From: Actinoalloteichus_B caeruleus
GTDB taxonomy: Bacteria > Actinomycetota > Actinomycetes > Mycobacteriales > Pseudonocardiaceae
DNA length: 64,000 nucleotides
Reading direction: 5' to 3' (one strand)
NCBI RefSeq assembly: GCF_000718005.1
Contig: NZ_JODV01000024.1
Shown: piece after piece, positions 15,805 through 25,493 of the stretch
Position numbering within the stretch: position 1 is the stretch's first letter
How the letters are laid out: every line of letters starts with the position of its first letter
Made by a program: the position numbers and the translations under genes
The notes under the pieces: generated by a model
Told to the model about the DNA's origin: nothing
What the model saw: the letters and a program-made list of their open reading frames with translations, nothing else
Databases searched by the model: none

Positions 15805-16968
15805 CCGTCGTGCGGGGCGTCCTCGACGCGGTTCGCAGCCGCCGTCGTGGCCTCCGCCCGGGAAGCGGCGCCAGCGGGCGGGGCGGCGGAGCGAGGACGC
15901 CATTGCCAGCGACTCCATCGCCAGGGACGCCGGGCGAGCGTCACCCGCCAGGGCGCATCGGCCCTCCGCGCACCGGAGGGCCCCTGGGGGCGGAGGCCCC
16001 GGTGGCGGCGCGCGGGACGAACCCCGACGTCGAGCCGAAAGGCCTCGGCGCGGGTGGATCCCCTCGTGCTCGACGGCCTGCCCACCCGGCGGCCACGCGC
16101 CGGAGACGCTTCTCCACGCGCGGGATGACTTCCCGTCCCGGACCGTGGCCGGACGCCAGCGTTGGTCACGGTATGTGGGAGTTCGAGGTCGTGGAGGTGG
16201 TCGCCGGCGCCCGTCGCCGAGGTGGTGGCCCAGTGCGGGTGGCCCCGGCGGGCGTCGAGGAGGACCGGCGGGGCCTGGCGGCGGCCGCTGGCCCCGCGCC
16301 GACGCGGCCGGCGCGCCGTGAGGCCGCGGGGAGCGGAGCGCGGAATTCGACGCGGTGATGCTGGCCGAGTTCGTTCCGGCGCTGAACGGGCACGGCGTCC
16401 CCGCGAGCGGGACCACGGAGAACGCCGGGAAGCTGGCGGCGCGCCTCGTGCGTACGGCGCAGTTGATCCCGGGGACTCTTGGAAGGGAGTCCGAGGAGAA
16501 CGGGCGCGGAGTCGACTTCGGCGATATCGAGTGGTCCGCGTGAGCTGATGTGGGACGAGGCACCGGCCAGGTGCGCCGCGGCCGGGGGTTCGTTGGCTGC
16601 TGATCGCGGGCGGCCGGAGCTCACAGCCGTGACGAAAGCCGCGAACCTGTCGCGGTCGTCGACCAGTGTGCCGCCCTCTCGGTCCGGTCACGGTCACACG
16701 CCGTGCGCGGCTGATCCACGTAGGCTGGCCACCCACGCGGGTGGGCGACCTCTACCGGAGTGGCCACCCCGGCGTCGAGCGGGTGCGGGCGGGCGAGGGT
16801 GCGGGGTGACGTTGTCGTTCGGGTCCGACTGGTAGGCGCGGCATGCTCCGCTCGCGGGCCGCGACGAGGAGCGGACGGCCAAGGGAACCGGCGAGCGCGG
16901 CCGGTCATGCTGCCCGGTCCACGAGCCACTTCGCCACCGCGAGCGCGTCCCAGCCGGACGTGGGCCGC
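15805..16968. other. Long gene-free stretch; possible decayed sequence
   Basis: About 1.16 kb without a supported gene. A short plus-strand frame at 16355-16543 (62 residues, LAEFVPALNGHGVPASGT..., with an upstream in-frame part EFDAVM) has more protein-like composition than its surroundings. It could be the end of a decayed gene, but no family is recognised. Around 16600-16970 codon bias is lost on both strands. Confidence 0.35.
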
Positions 16969-17415
16969 TCATCGCGGGAAGTCGGAGCCAGGATCCTCCT
17001 CGCTGGCGAGGCTCCCTTCGACGAGACGGATCTCCTGCTCGGTCAGCGCGCGCGTGCTCCGCTCGGCGAGCCAGCGTTCGAGTTCCCGGCCGGGATCGAG
17101 TGACACCCGGACCCCGCCGTCGGCGCCCCGCGCGACGACGAGGCCCCCGCCGACCGCGTACTCCACGATGGACGACCCGGCCACCGTGGGCTCGTCTCCC
17201 GCGTTCCCGACCTCCCACGCCCCGGCGTCCGAGGATCCGTCGCTGCTGGCCGGGCGCAACCGGAACCCCTGGTAGCCCAGCCCGCCGGGGGGCGCCGACC
17301 GGTCGGGAACCGCGACCAGGGCCCCGAGCCGCCGGCTCGCCTCCTCCCGCTCGGCGCCGCGCAACCGGAAGACCGGGTTGGGACGGCCGCTGTAGAGGGC
17401 CACCTCCACGTCCAT
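16969..17415 (-). CDS. Small protein of the SGRxNP module family
   Basis: A 148-residue cytoplasmic protein of unknown function with no signal peptide. Its first ~35 residues (MDVEVALYSGRPNPVFRL and a following helix ending RRLGAL) match the start of the longer neighbour at 17529-18446 (FSGRQNPVW...LRAL). Later it has GLGYQGFRL, similar to GVGFRGLLV in the neighbour, so the shared module spans about residues 1-60. The C-terminal half differs and ends in a helix rich in Glu. The ATG at 17415 has GGAGG nine bases upstream. I infer a paralogous stand-alone version of the neighbour's N-terminal module, such as a binding partner or immunity-type protein. Confidence 0.7.
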   Translation of the reverse strand: MDVEVALYSGRPNPVFRLRGAEREEASRRLGALVAVPDRSAPPGGLGYQGFRLRPASSDGSSDAGAWEVGNAGDEPTVAGSSIVEYAVGGGLVVARGADGGVRVSLDPGRELERWLAERSTRALTEQEIRLVEGSLASEEDPGSDFPR

Positions 17416-17447
17416 GCCCGTCATCCTCCCGCTCGGTGACACCGGAA

Positions 17448-17498
17448 CGGGCGGGGCGGGTGCCCACCTCGACGGTGCGTCAGTGCCCGCCCCGCCCG
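17448..17498 (-). terminator. GC hairpin between the two SGRxNP genes
   Basis: Perfect 13-base arms CGGGCGGGGCGGG (17448-17460) and CCCGCCCCGCCCG (17486-17498) with a 25-base loop. It lies just after the stop of the 305-residue gene and before the start of the 148-residue gene, so it may end or attenuate transcription between them. There is no T-tract. Confidence 0.5.
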
Positions 17499-17528
17499 CC
17501 GTGTGACGCGGTCAGGCGCGGTCGGTGG

Positions 17529-18446
17529 TCAGCGGATGCGCTGCCGCTGGGTGTGGCAGCCGTAGAAGTAGCCGCAGAACTGGGTGTACGGGCCCCGGTC
17601 GCAGGTCTCGGGGTTGTTGATCACCCGGTTGCTGTTGTCCACGTTCCTGGCCGCGGTGCTGCCTGGCTTGTGCGCCCAGTACCCCTCCGACTGGAGGCGG
17701 TACCAGTGGAAGTCGGTGTTGGGCCAGATCACCAGGGCGACCAGGTGGCGCGGCCACTCGCTGTCCGGGAAGCAGTCGTAGCGGCGGTGCATGCCGTCGC
17801 ACAACGCGCCTCGGCCGACCTCGGCGCAGGTCAGGGCCGTGTACTGGTTCCCGCACCCGCGTCCGGGTTGCGCGAAGGTGTTGTTGCGCCAGTTGCTGGC
17901 GTAGTTGTAGCAGTTGTTGTGCAGGCGGGTGTTCTGGTCGTCGTTCCAGAAGCCCGGGTTGAACGGGGTGACGTCGTAGTAGCAGGTGGCGGCGGCGGTG
18001 AACGATTCGCTCGTCTCCTGCCCGCCCTCCTGGATGCTCGCCCCGCTGCGGGAGCCCTCCTCGGTCGCCGTGGTCAACTGCGTGGTCAGGAACGGCCGCA
18101 GCGGTTCGGGCAGGCTGACGCCCTCCTCGGTGTCCAGGCTGGTGTCCACCCGGTCCAACAGGCCGATCAACCGTTCGGCCAGTTCGGCGGCACGAGGGCC
18201 CCTGGCCTCCCGGCCCACGGGGAGATAGGTGGTCGAGCCGAGACGGAGGTCCGGGGCGGCCTCGTCGCTGAGTGACTCGACCAGCAGGCCACGGAACCCG
18301 ACACCGGCGCGGGCCGGGGCGTCCTCCGTGAGCAGTTCGGAGCCCTCCGAGAGGGCGCGCAACGTGTTCCGTGCCGTCCGTTCCTCACCGACCGTCCACA
18401 CCGGGTTCTGACGTCCGGAGAAGACGTCCGCGGTAATGCGCAACAT
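17529..18446 (-). CDS. SGRxNP module fused to an NCYNYA/DFHWYR cysteine-rich domain
   Basis: A 305-residue protein of unknown function. Residues 1-60 share the SGRxNP module with the gene downstream. Residues about 150-305 form a Cys-rich domain with NNCYNYASN, TFAQPGRGCG, ALVIWPNTDFHWYRLQ, WAHKPGSTAA, NVDNSN and DRGPYTQFCGYFYGC. A Cys in NCYNYA, a His in FHWYR and an Asn/Asp in NVDNS would suit a papain-like triad, but that is inference. I recall similar domains in bacterial proteins of unknown function, also with SGRPNP-type N-termini. No signal peptide is seen despite many Cys. The SD AAGGAG precedes the ATG. Confidence 0.75.
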   Translation of the reverse strand: MLRITADVFSGRQNPVWTVGEERTARNTLRALSEGSELLTEDAPARAGVGFRGLLVESLSDEAAPDLRLGSTTYLPVGREARGPRAAELAERLIGLLDRVDTSLDTEEGVSLPEPLRPFLTTQLTTATEEGSRSGASIQEGGQETSESFTAAATCYYDVTPFNPGFWNDDQNTRLHNNCYNYASNWRNNTFAQPGRGCGNQYTALTCAEVGRGALCDGMHRRYDCFPDSEWPRHLVALVIWPNTDFHWYRLQSEGYWAHKPGSTAARNVDNSNRVINNPETCDRGPYTQFCGYFYGCHTQRQRIR

Positions 18447-19012
18447 GGGATACCACTCCTTGTCCGTGTGGTTTCCCCGGCCCGGCGGTGATGTGCGGTG
18501 GTGCGCGGCGCATGCGGGAACCCAGTTCGGCGGTCACCATCGCCGGGAACGTCGCCGTGCCCCTCGGGCGCGACCAGTTCCGGGACTGCTCGGATCCTCG
18601 GGGCGGCGGTGCCGCATCCGACAGGGGCCGCGGCATCCGCCGCGTCGTCCCCGTGCGCGTCCACGCACGGTTCCTCCGGACGCTGGCCAGCTGTTCGGGC
18701 CGCTGGTCGAGGAAATTGCTCGTGCGCCTCGTGGCGGGTGATCAGGGTGTCCCGTGAACCGCTTCCCGGGCGGCGTGCTCCTGCTCGTGGGCCGGGTGTT
18801 CTGTTCTCCTCGCTCGTGACGTCGACCCGCGCGTGCTGTGAAATGGGGGACGTCACAATCGAGCCTACGAGCGCGTTCCGTGTCGCGCAGTGTCGATGAG
18901 GCCGGCGGGGACACGTATTTCTGGTGCCGATTTCACCGTTCTGACCACGCGACAACCGGGACGACCGCGCGTCGTTCTCGTCGTACCGAGGCCCTGCCTG
19001 GCGGTCCCGCCG
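18447..19012. other. Gene-free stretch upstream of the SGRxNP gene
   Basis: About 570 bases. The part next to 18446 holds the promoter of the 305-residue gene. The part around 18830-18960 is less GC-rich. No supported gene or clear repeat is seen. Confidence 0.45.
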
Positions 19013-21040
19013 TCAGCGGGGGGTTCCTGCCCGGTCGACAACGACGGTGAATTCCACCGGCAGGTCGTGGATTCCCGGGGGCAGCGTCGTCGTCAGGTGG
19101 AGTCGGCGCGCCACTCCGGGAGATCCGTCGTGTTCGACGGTCCGCACCTCGTCGTCGTCGACGGTCCACGACCGGCCCGAGGGCACCCGCAACCCGACAC
19201 GCCCGTGCCGGCCTCGCCAGTGGGCCGGCTCGGTGGGATCCGTTCCCGTGCGCACCCGGTGCCTGCTGACGAAGGTCTCCGTCACCGCGCAGTCGCCGGC
19301 CATCTCGACGGTGTCGGTGAGCAGCAGCCGCCCGCCGTCCTCGGTGTGCCGCCAGTCGAGGTCCCGGTGCAGGGCCAGCAGCGCCGGGTGGTCGTAGGCG
19401 CTGGTCAGGTCGAGGGTGAGGCGCACACCGTCCCGGCGTTGCTCGTGGTGGAGGACCACCGCGCGTCGTTCGGCTCCCGGTAGCTGCCCGGTGTCGTCGA
19501 GGAGGGGCACCGAGTGGCCCTCGGAGGAGGCGTGCAGCACCCGGTAACGGCCGGGGCCGAAGTAGTCCCGCGTGTACTCGGGGGAGCCGAGGTCGGCCAG
19601 CAGCGACTCGCCCCCGACGTGCAGCAGGAAGTGGCCGAGGTCGTTGTGGTTGTGCGGCTCGTCGTTGTGACCGCCCTTCGCGGCGAAGGCCACCGGGACG
19701 CCCAGCACCGGGCGCCGGTCGGTGATCCACTGCGCGGCCGGCAGGAACCAGGTGCCCGCCTCCGTCACGACCGGTCCCGGCGCGCCGGTGGTCTCCCCGG
19801 TGGCCCGGCCCGGTACCTCGCCCGCGTCGCCGCGCCCACCGCCCTCCCGGCCGGTCTCCGTCGTCCTCTCGGGCGGGTCCCCGCAGGCGTCGTCGGGCAC
19901 CACCGCGCCGTCGGTGGTGGGGCCGCTGGTCGCCGCGGCGGGGCCACCTCCCCGGGTGGTCGCCGGGTGGCCGGCCGGACCGGCGAAGGCCTCGTCGGTC
20001 GCCCAGCACAGCGTTCGGGTCAGGGGGGCCCACCGGTAGCAGGGGTCGTCCTCGAGTCGTGGCGGCGTGGTCAGGGGCGGCAACGACCGCGCCACTCGCC
20101 GCTGGCGGAGCCGGCAGAGCAGGCCGGCCGGTAGCGCCGGTTCCTCCGGGCTGTCGGCGAAGTTGGCGAAGTGCCCGCCGCCGAGCCAGGCGGCCGCCGG
20201 GAACTCGGCGATCCGGCGGACGTGGTCGCCGTGGGCACCGGTGAGCAGGTCCTGGCCGGTGTGGTCCCGCAGCGTCTCCGCGAAGTACACGAAGTAGCCG
20301 AACCCGTAGGACCAGTAGCCCACCCCCTCGGTGCACGCCCCGTCGGCACCGAAGCCGGACAGGAACACCTCCTGGGCGCGGGTCGCTCGGGCCAGCAGGG
20401 CGGCCCGTTCCCGCTCGTCGTCCAGGAGCGCAAGGGCGGTCATGCCGACCGCGCCCCCGCAGACGGCCGACCAGTTGTGGCGCCAGGACTCCCACGGTTG
20501 GGACCGGGGTTCCAACATCGGTTCCACGACGCGGCGGCGGATCTCGGCGTGGGCGCGGGCGGTGACCTCCGGGTGCAGGGCGGGGGACAGCAGCCTGGTG
20601 ACCTCGGCCAGCGCGTGCGCGGTCTCCGCCGCGAACAGGTCGACGCACCGGGTGTGGGCGGCGGGGGCGTCGTCCGGGGTGAGGTGGGCGGGTAGCGCCC
20701 AGGTGTGCTCGTCGCACACCGCCCACACCAGGTCGTTGAGGGCGGTGGCCTGCTCGGGGCGTTCGTCGACGAGCACGGTCAGTGCCAGCGCGGCGAGCTG
20801 GCGGCGGCGGGCGAAGTAGGGCCGTTCGTACCCCAGGCGGTCGCCGCGTTCCCGGAAGGCGGCGAACTCCCGGAACCGCAGCGGCGGGGGGCCGTCGCGG
20901 ACCGCGTCCTCGGCGGCGGCGCGGAGGTCCGCCCACAGCGGGGCGAACCGGTCGGCGGTGGCCGAGGCGCGCACCGCCGCGCGGGTCCGTCGCGGCCAGC
21001 GGCTCCTCCGCCGTCCGCCACGGTCACCCTGGTGTGCCAT
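19013..21040 (-). CDS. Heparinase II/III family polysaccharide lyase
   Basis: A 675-residue protein, cytoplasmic by lack of a signal peptide. The N-terminal half is an alpha/alpha toroid (WESWRHNWSAVCGGAVGMTALAL, GACTEGVGYWSYGFGYFVYFAETL) and the C-terminal half a beta-sandwich. The Heparinase II/III signature is AKGGHNDEPHNHNDLGHFLLHVGGESLLADLGSPEYT. The family depolymerises uronic-acid polysaccharides by beta-elimination, using Tyr/His residues such as those in this stretch. Residues about 350-425 are a Gly/Thr/Pro-rich low-complexity insertion between the domains, unusual for the family. It is downstream of the GH43-like gene on the same strand. Confidence 0.82.
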   Translation of the reverse strand: MAHQGDRGGRRRSRWPRRTRAAVRASATADRFAPLWADLRAAAEDAVRDGPPPLRFREFAAFRERGDRLGYERPYFARRRQLAALALTVLVDERPEQATALNDLVWAVCDEHTWALPAHLTPDDAPAAHTRCVDLFAAETAHALAEVTRLLSPALHPEVTARAHAEIRRRVVEPMLEPRSQPWESWRHNWSAVCGGAVGMTALALLDDERERAALLARATRAQEVFLSGFGADGACTEGVGYWSYGFGYFVYFAETLRDHTGQDLLTGAHGDHVRRIAEFPAAAWLGGGHFANFADSPEEPALPAGLLCRLRQRRVARSLPPLTTPPRLEDDPCYRWAPLTRTLCWATDEAFAGPAGHPATTRGGGPAAATSGPTTDGAVVPDDACGDPPERTTETGREGGGRGDAGEVPGRATGETTGAPGPVVTEAGTWFLPAAQWITDRRPVLGVPVAFAAKGGHNDEPHNHNDLGHFLLHVGGESLLADLGSPEYTRDYFGPGRYRVLHASSEGHSVPLLDDTGQLPGAERRAVVLHHEQRRDGVRLTLDLTSAYDHPALLALHRDLDWRHTEDGGRLLLTDTVEMAGDCAVTETFVSRHRVRTGTDPTEPAHWRGRHGRVGLRVPSGRSWTVDDDEVRTVEHDGSPGVARRLHLTTTLPPGIHDLPVEFTVVVDRAGTPR

Positions 21041-21130
21041 CCCGTCGCCCTTCCCGTGGCCCCCACCCTGTCCGTCCCGGTCAACCCCCGTTTCCGCGAC
21101 CGGGGAGTCTCGGCCCTCCCCGGTCGTCGC

Positions 21131-21922
21131 TCATTCCTCGCGGAACACCGATCCGTGCCGCACGGAGCCCGAGAGCCCGCCGGGCAGCTCCCGGGGCGGT
21201 GACCAGGTCCGCAGGTCCGCGCTGTCGCTGTAGACGTAGCGGGAGGTGGTGTAGCCGTCCAGGTAGATGCGGTGGCGGCCGTCGGGGAGCACGGTCAGCG
21301 CGGGACCCTCCACCCGTCCCCACCCGGCGAAGTCGCCGGTGTCCACGAAGCGGTAGGGCCCGGTGAGCGCGGGTGCCACGGCGTGTTCGACGACCTTGTC
21401 GGTCTCGTTCTTGGCGAAGGCGTGGTATTCGCCGCCGTGGTGCACGAGGAAGGTGTCGATGTGGTTGGGGCCGATGCCGGCCAGCTCCACCGGCCCCGAC
21501 CAGCGGGTCAGTTCGTCGTCCTCGGCGGTGAACAGGTGCGGGCGGAAGGGGCCGTAGGAGCCGGTGGAGAGGGAGACGACGACGTGCTGCCGCCCGGTGG
21601 CCGGGTCGCGGAAGAACTCCGGAGCCCAGGTGTTGCGCACCCACCCCACGCCGACCTCCACCGTGGTGTGGTGCCGCCACTGGATGAGGTCGTCGCTGAC
21701 GGCCAGCGCGAAGTTCCCGGTCTCCCAGCCCGTGGTGTGGGCGACGAACCAGCGGCCGCCGTGCCGGGTGACGGAGGGGTCCCGCACCAGTCCGGTCGGG
21801 GGTTCGTAGGCGGGGCCGTGGAGCAGGGTGAAGTCGGTGGCGTCCGCCGACTCGTAGACGTACATGTTGCTCTCGCTGCCGTTGGTGAACGCGGTGAAGA
21901 CGTAGCGCACCCTGCTCCTCAT
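21131..21922 (-). CDS. GH43-like five-bladed beta-propeller glycosidase
   Basis: A 263-residue protein without a signal peptide. The repeated blade motifs VYESADATDFT, VRDPSVTRHGGRWFVAHT, LAVSDDLIQWRH, NTWAPEFFRD and VYSDSADLRTW are typical of the GH43/GH62/GH32 propeller superfamily. The Asp in VRDPSV and the Glu in WAPEFF occupy the positions of catalytic base/acid residues. Substrate is unknown. A GTG three codons earlier is an alternative start; GGGAGGG lies very close to the ATG. It precedes the lyase gene by 90 bases and is probably co-transcribed, so the two may process the same plant or host polysaccharide. Confidence 0.78.
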   Translation of the reverse strand: MRSRVRYVFTAFTNGSESNMYVYESADATDFTLLHGPAYEPPTGLVRDPSVTRHGGRWFVAHTTGWETGNFALAVSDDLIQWRHHTTVEVGVGWVRNTWAPEFFRDPATGRQHVVVSLSTGSYGPFRPHLFTAEDDELTRWSGPVELAGIGPNHIDTFLVHHGGEYHAFAKNETDKVVEHAVAPALTGPYRFVDTGDFAGWGRVEGPALTVLPDGRHRIYLDGYTTSRYVYSDSADLRTWSPPRELPGGLSGSVRHGSVFREE

Positions 21923-22144
21923 CCCTCCCACTGCCGTGGCGGCGCGGCCAGGCTGTTCGCCGTGGGGTGATCCTGCGTGCGGTGCGGCCGGTGGACAAGG
22001 CCGTCCCCGCCCGTGGGCGGGGTTTGACCGAAGTCAGCCCATCTGGGCCGCGTCCCCGGGATCCGGGGAAGCGGGGACGGCCGTTTCCGGCCGGGGCCGC
22101 CGCGGGGCCGTCGGGCGGCTGGCCCTCGCGGCCCGAGCGGGACT

Positions 22145-22163
22145 AGGGTCAAAATCCGACCCT
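22145..22163. promoter_or_regulatory. Inverted repeat upstream of the ROK regulator
   Basis: AGGGTC and GACCCT arms flank a 7-base AT-rich centre, AAAATCC. It lies in the 297-base gap between the divergent GH43-like gene and the ROK gene, 57 bases before the ROK start. It is a candidate ROK-protein operator governing both directions. Confidence 0.4.
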
Positions 22164-22219
22164 TGGAAAAAGTCCCCGGCCCGCCGGTGGACTCGCTGGC
22201 ACCGGAGGAGGAGGGTGTC

Positions 22220-23479
22220 GTGCGTCCTCGTTCCTCGCGGGACATCCGCAGGGAGAACCGCTTCGACCTGCTGCGACGCGTGTACTCGGCCGAGCGGGCG
22301 GTCACCCGCCAGTGGCTGGCGGCCGAGACGGGGCTCTCCCCCGCCACCGTCGCCACCCTGACCACCGAACTGCTCGCCCTCGGAGTGCTCGTCGAGGTCG
22401 GCAGGGAGGACTCCGGTGGCGGTCGTCCCCGGGCGCGGCTCGCGGTGAACGGGGACCACGGTGTCCTCGTCGGCGTGGACGTCGCCGAGACCTACGTCCG
22501 CGCCGACCTGTTCGACCTCGCGCTGCGCGGCCTCGACTCGGGGCACCGGGAGATCGGACCGGAGGACCACCAGCCCGACGTGGTGGCCCGGCACGTCGTC
22601 GACCTGGTGCGCGGCATCTTCGACCGTGGTCGGCTGACCCGGGACCGCCTGCTCGGGATCGGGGTGAGCCTGCCGGGGCAGCGGCACACCGACAGCGGAG
22701 TGTCCCTGTTCCCCGCCGTCACCGGGGCCTACGAGGACGGTGACCCGGAGGGGAGGTTCCGGGGGCTCCTGGCGGACGCCTTCGGGAGCGAACCCTTCCT
22801 GGAGAACCCGCTGAAGGCGAGCACGGTGGCCGAGCTGTGGTTCGGCGGGGGACGCGCCGCCCACGACCTGGCGGTGGTGACCCTCGGAACCGGGGTCGGC
22901 GTGGGGATCGCCGTCGACCAGCGCCTGTACCGGGGAGCCACCGACGCGGCGGGGGAGTGGGGGCACACCCTGCTGGTCCCCGGCGGACGGACCTGCCGGT
23001 GCGGCAGGACCGGCTGCGTCGAGGCCTATGTGGGCGCTCCCGGCATCGTGGCGACGCTGCGCGAACACGACCCGCGCGACCCGCTGCTCCACGCCGACGA
23101 GTCCGCCACCGTCGACGCGTTGGCCTCGGCCGCCGGCCGGGACGATCCGCGTGCCCTCGCCGTGCTCGACGAGGTGGGCGCCACCCTCGGTGTCGCCCTC
23201 GCCAACCTGGTCAACGTCCTCAACCCCGACACCGTGGTGCTCGGCAGCTGGGTGGCGACCCGCCTGGGCCGCTGGTTGCTGCCCGCCGCCCGCGACGGCG
23301 CCGCCACCCACGCCCTGCCCCGCAACCTCGCGGCCGTCGACTGGCGGCTGTCCGGGGTGGAGGGGCACGCCGTGAGCCTGGGCGTCGCCGCACTGGCCCT
23401 CGAAGGACTCGTCGCGGGCGGCCCGTCGGCCGCGCCGCGTCGCGACCCCGTTCCGACGACCGCCCACCGGGAGCGCTGA
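22220..23479 (+). CDS. ROK family transcriptional regulator (sugar-responsive)
   Basis: A 419-residue regulator: N-terminal winged helix (RRENRFDLLRRVYSAERAVTRQWLAAETGLSPATV) followed by a ROK sugar-kinase-like domain. The latter has VTLGTGVGVGIAVD, DAAGEWGHTLL and the zinc motif CRCGRTGCVEAY. The GTG at 22220 follows a GGAGGAGGAGG SD and gives a normal NagC/XylR-type length. It directly precedes the GH35 gene (one base between stop and start), and is divergent from the GH43-like/lyase pair, so it probably represses all of them until a sugar derived from the substrate binds. Confidence 0.9.
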   Translation: MRPRSSRDIRRENRFDLLRRVYSAERAVTRQWLAAETGLSPATVATLTTELLALGVLVEVGREDSGGGRPRARLAVNGDHGVLVGVDVAETYVRADLFDLALRGLDSGHREIGPEDHQPDVVARHVVDLVRGIFDRGRLTRDRLLGIGVSLPGQRHTDSGVSLFPAVTGAYEDGDPEGRFRGLLADAFGSEPFLENPLKASTVAELWFGGGRAAHDLAVVTLGTGVGVGIAVDQRLYRGATDAAGEWGHTLLVPGGRTCRCGRTGCVEAYVGAPGIVATLREHDPRDPLLHADESATVDALASAAGRDDPRALAVLDEVGATLGVALANLVNVLNPDTVVLGSWVATRLGRWLLPAARDGAATHALPRNLAAVDWRLSGVEGHAVSLGVAALALEGLVAGGPSAAPRRDPVPTTAHRER

Positions 23480-23480
23480 C

Positions 23481-25238
23481 ATGCCCGAATTCGCCATTGG
23501 TGACGACGACTTCCTGTTGGACGGGAAGCCGACGCGCATCATCTCCGGCGCCCTGCACTACTTCCGGGTCCACCCCGACCAGTGGGAGGACAGGCTTCGC
23601 AAGGCCCGGCTGATGGGGCTGAACACCGTGGAGACCTACGTCCCGTGGAACCTGCACCAACCGACGCCGGACGACCTCACCGCCGAGGACGGGCTCGACC
23701 TCCCCCGGTTCCTGCGGCTGGCCGGGGCGGAGGGGCTGCACGTGCTGCTGCGCCCCGGCCCCTACATCTGCGCGGAGTGGGAGTCCGGGGGGCTGCCCGC
23801 CTGGTTGCTGGCGGAACCCGGGGTGCGGCTCCGCTCCACCGACCCCACCTACCTGGCGGCGGTGGAGCGCTTCCTGGCCCGGCTGTTGCCGTTGGTGGTC
23901 CCCCACCTGGTGACCCGGGGCGGGCCGGTGCTGGCCGTGCAGGTGGAGAACGAGTTCGGCGCCTACGGCCGGGACCAGGAGTACCTGGAGCGGGTGGCGG
24001 AGTTCCTGCGGGCCGGCGGGGTGGACGTCCCGTTGTTCACCAGCGACCAGCCCTCCGAGGAGATGCTGGCCGCCGGGGGCCTGCCCGGGGTGCTGCGCAC
24101 CGGCAACTTCGGCTCGCGGGTGGCGGAGAACCTGGCCCGCTTGCGGGAGGGACAGCCCACGGGGCCGTTGATGTGCATGGAGTTCTGGCACGGCTGGTTC
24201 GACCGGTGGGGTGGGCCGCACCACGTGCGCGAGCCCGAGGACGCGGCGTCCACCCTGGACGAGCTCCTGGCCGCCGGTGCCTCGGTGAACTTCTACATGT
24301 TCCACGGCGGGACCAGTTTCGGCTTCCTCAACGGCGCCAACGACAACGGCCGGTACCTGCCCACCGTGAACTCCTACGACTACGACGCCCCGCTGTCGGA
24401 GAGCGGTGATCCCACCCCGAAGTTCGCCGCGTTCCGCGAGGTCATCGCCCGGTACGCCCCCGTCCCCGACGAGCCGGTGCCCGCTCGGGGGCCCCGCCTT
24501 CCGGAGACGGCGGTCAGCCTGGACGAGTCGGCGGCGTTGCTCCCGGCCGTGGACTTCCTCGCCGAGGGGGTCGCCGCCGACCGGCCGCTCACGATGGAGG
24601 AGTTGGGCCAGGCCTACGGTTTCGTGCTCTACCGGACCACCCTGCCGGCGGCGGTGGACGGGGTGCTCGTCGTCGAGGACGTGCACGACCGCGCCCAGGT
24701 CTTCGTGGACGGCGCGCCGGTGGGGGTGCTGGAGCGGGAGCACCGCGAGCGGGCGCTGGCGCTGCGGGCACCGGCCGGTGCCCGGCTCGACCTGCTGGTG
24801 GAGAACCAGGGGCGGGTGAACTACGGGGAGGGGCTGGCCGACCGCAAGGGCGTCCTCGGCGGGGTGTTCGTCGACGGGACCGAGGTGACCGGCTGGAGCT
24901 GCCACCCGCTGCCGCTGTCGGCGGAGCAACTGGCCGCCGCCCCGTACTCGCCGGCCACCGGGCTGCCAGCCGGCCCGGGACTGCACCGGGGGACCGTCCG
25001 GATCGAGCAGCCGGCGGACACCTTCGTCTCCCTGCCGGACTGGACCAAGGGCGTGGTCTGGATCAACGGCTTCGCCCTCGGGCGGTACTGGCGGCGCGGT
25101 CCGCAGCGGACCCTCTACGTCCCCGGGCCCGTGCTGCGCCCCGGGGTCAACGACATCGTCGTTCTCGAGTTGGAGGCCGCGACGTCGCGCACGCTGATGT
25201 TGGTGCCCGAACCCGACCTGGGTCATACCCAGGAGTGA
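23481..25238 (+). CDS. GH35 beta-galactosidase
   Basis: A 585-residue cytoplasmic glycosidase. The N-terminal TIM barrel carries GALHYFRVHPDQWEDRL, the PGPYICAEWESGGLPAWLL substrate-binding stretch, the acid/base Glu158 in VENEFGAYG and the nucleophile Glu234 in MCMEFWHGWFD. NFYMFHGGTSFGFLNGAN follows. The C-terminal third is the beta-sandwich/jelly-roll region ending in WINGFALGRYW. GH35 enzymes release terminal beta-linked galactose. It has no signal peptide, so it acts on imported oligosaccharides. It is cotranscribed with the ROK regulator. Confidence 0.93.
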   Translation: MPEFAIGDDDFLLDGKPTRIISGALHYFRVHPDQWEDRLRKARLMGLNTVETYVPWNLHQPTPDDLTAEDGLDLPRFLRLAGAEGLHVLLRPGPYICAEWESGGLPAWLLAEPGVRLRSTDPTYLAAVERFLARLLPLVVPHLVTRGGPVLAVQVENEFGAYGRDQEYLERVAEFLRAGGVDVPLFTSDQPSEEMLAAGGLPGVLRTGNFGSRVAENLARLREGQPTGPLMCMEFWHGWFDRWGGPHHVREPEDAASTLDELLAAGASVNFYMFHGGTSFGFLNGANDNGRYLPTVNSYDYDAPLSESGDPTPKFAAFREVIARYAPVPDEPVPARGPRLPETAVSLDESAALLPAVDFLAEGVAADRPLTMEELGQAYGFVLYRTTLPAAVDGVLVVEDVHDRAQVFVDGAPVGVLEREHRERALALRAPAGARLDLLVENQGRVNYGEGLADRKGVLGGVFVDGTEVTGWSCHPLPLSAEQLAAAPYSPATGLPAGPGLHRGTVRIEQPADTFVSLPDWTKGVVWINGFALGRYWRRGPQRTLYVPGPVLRPGVNDIVVLELEAATSRTLMLVPEPDLGHTQE

Positions 25239-25493
25239 CGGTTCGGGCCCCTTGTCGTGGGGTGGCCCCGCGGGCCGCGTGTTCATGGGTTGAGGTCGGC
25301 ACGGCGACCCCGGTCTCCCCGAGGTCGTCCCCTCCCCGATCCCGTCCGGGCGTCGCCGCCGCGCACGGCTCGGCCGGGTGGGAGTCGCGACGGGTGGCGG
25401 TCCCACCCCAGCCACCCCACCGGGGACCGGGTCCTCCGCCCGGTGGCGGGCGGGCGCGGGGGCGGCCGGGCTCCCGCGTGTTCGTGGCCGGGC

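Noticed and set aside
16355..16543. A 62-residue frame as a real small gene
   Set aside because: No SD, no recognised family and a gene-free neighbourhood. Kept only as a possible decayed fragment.
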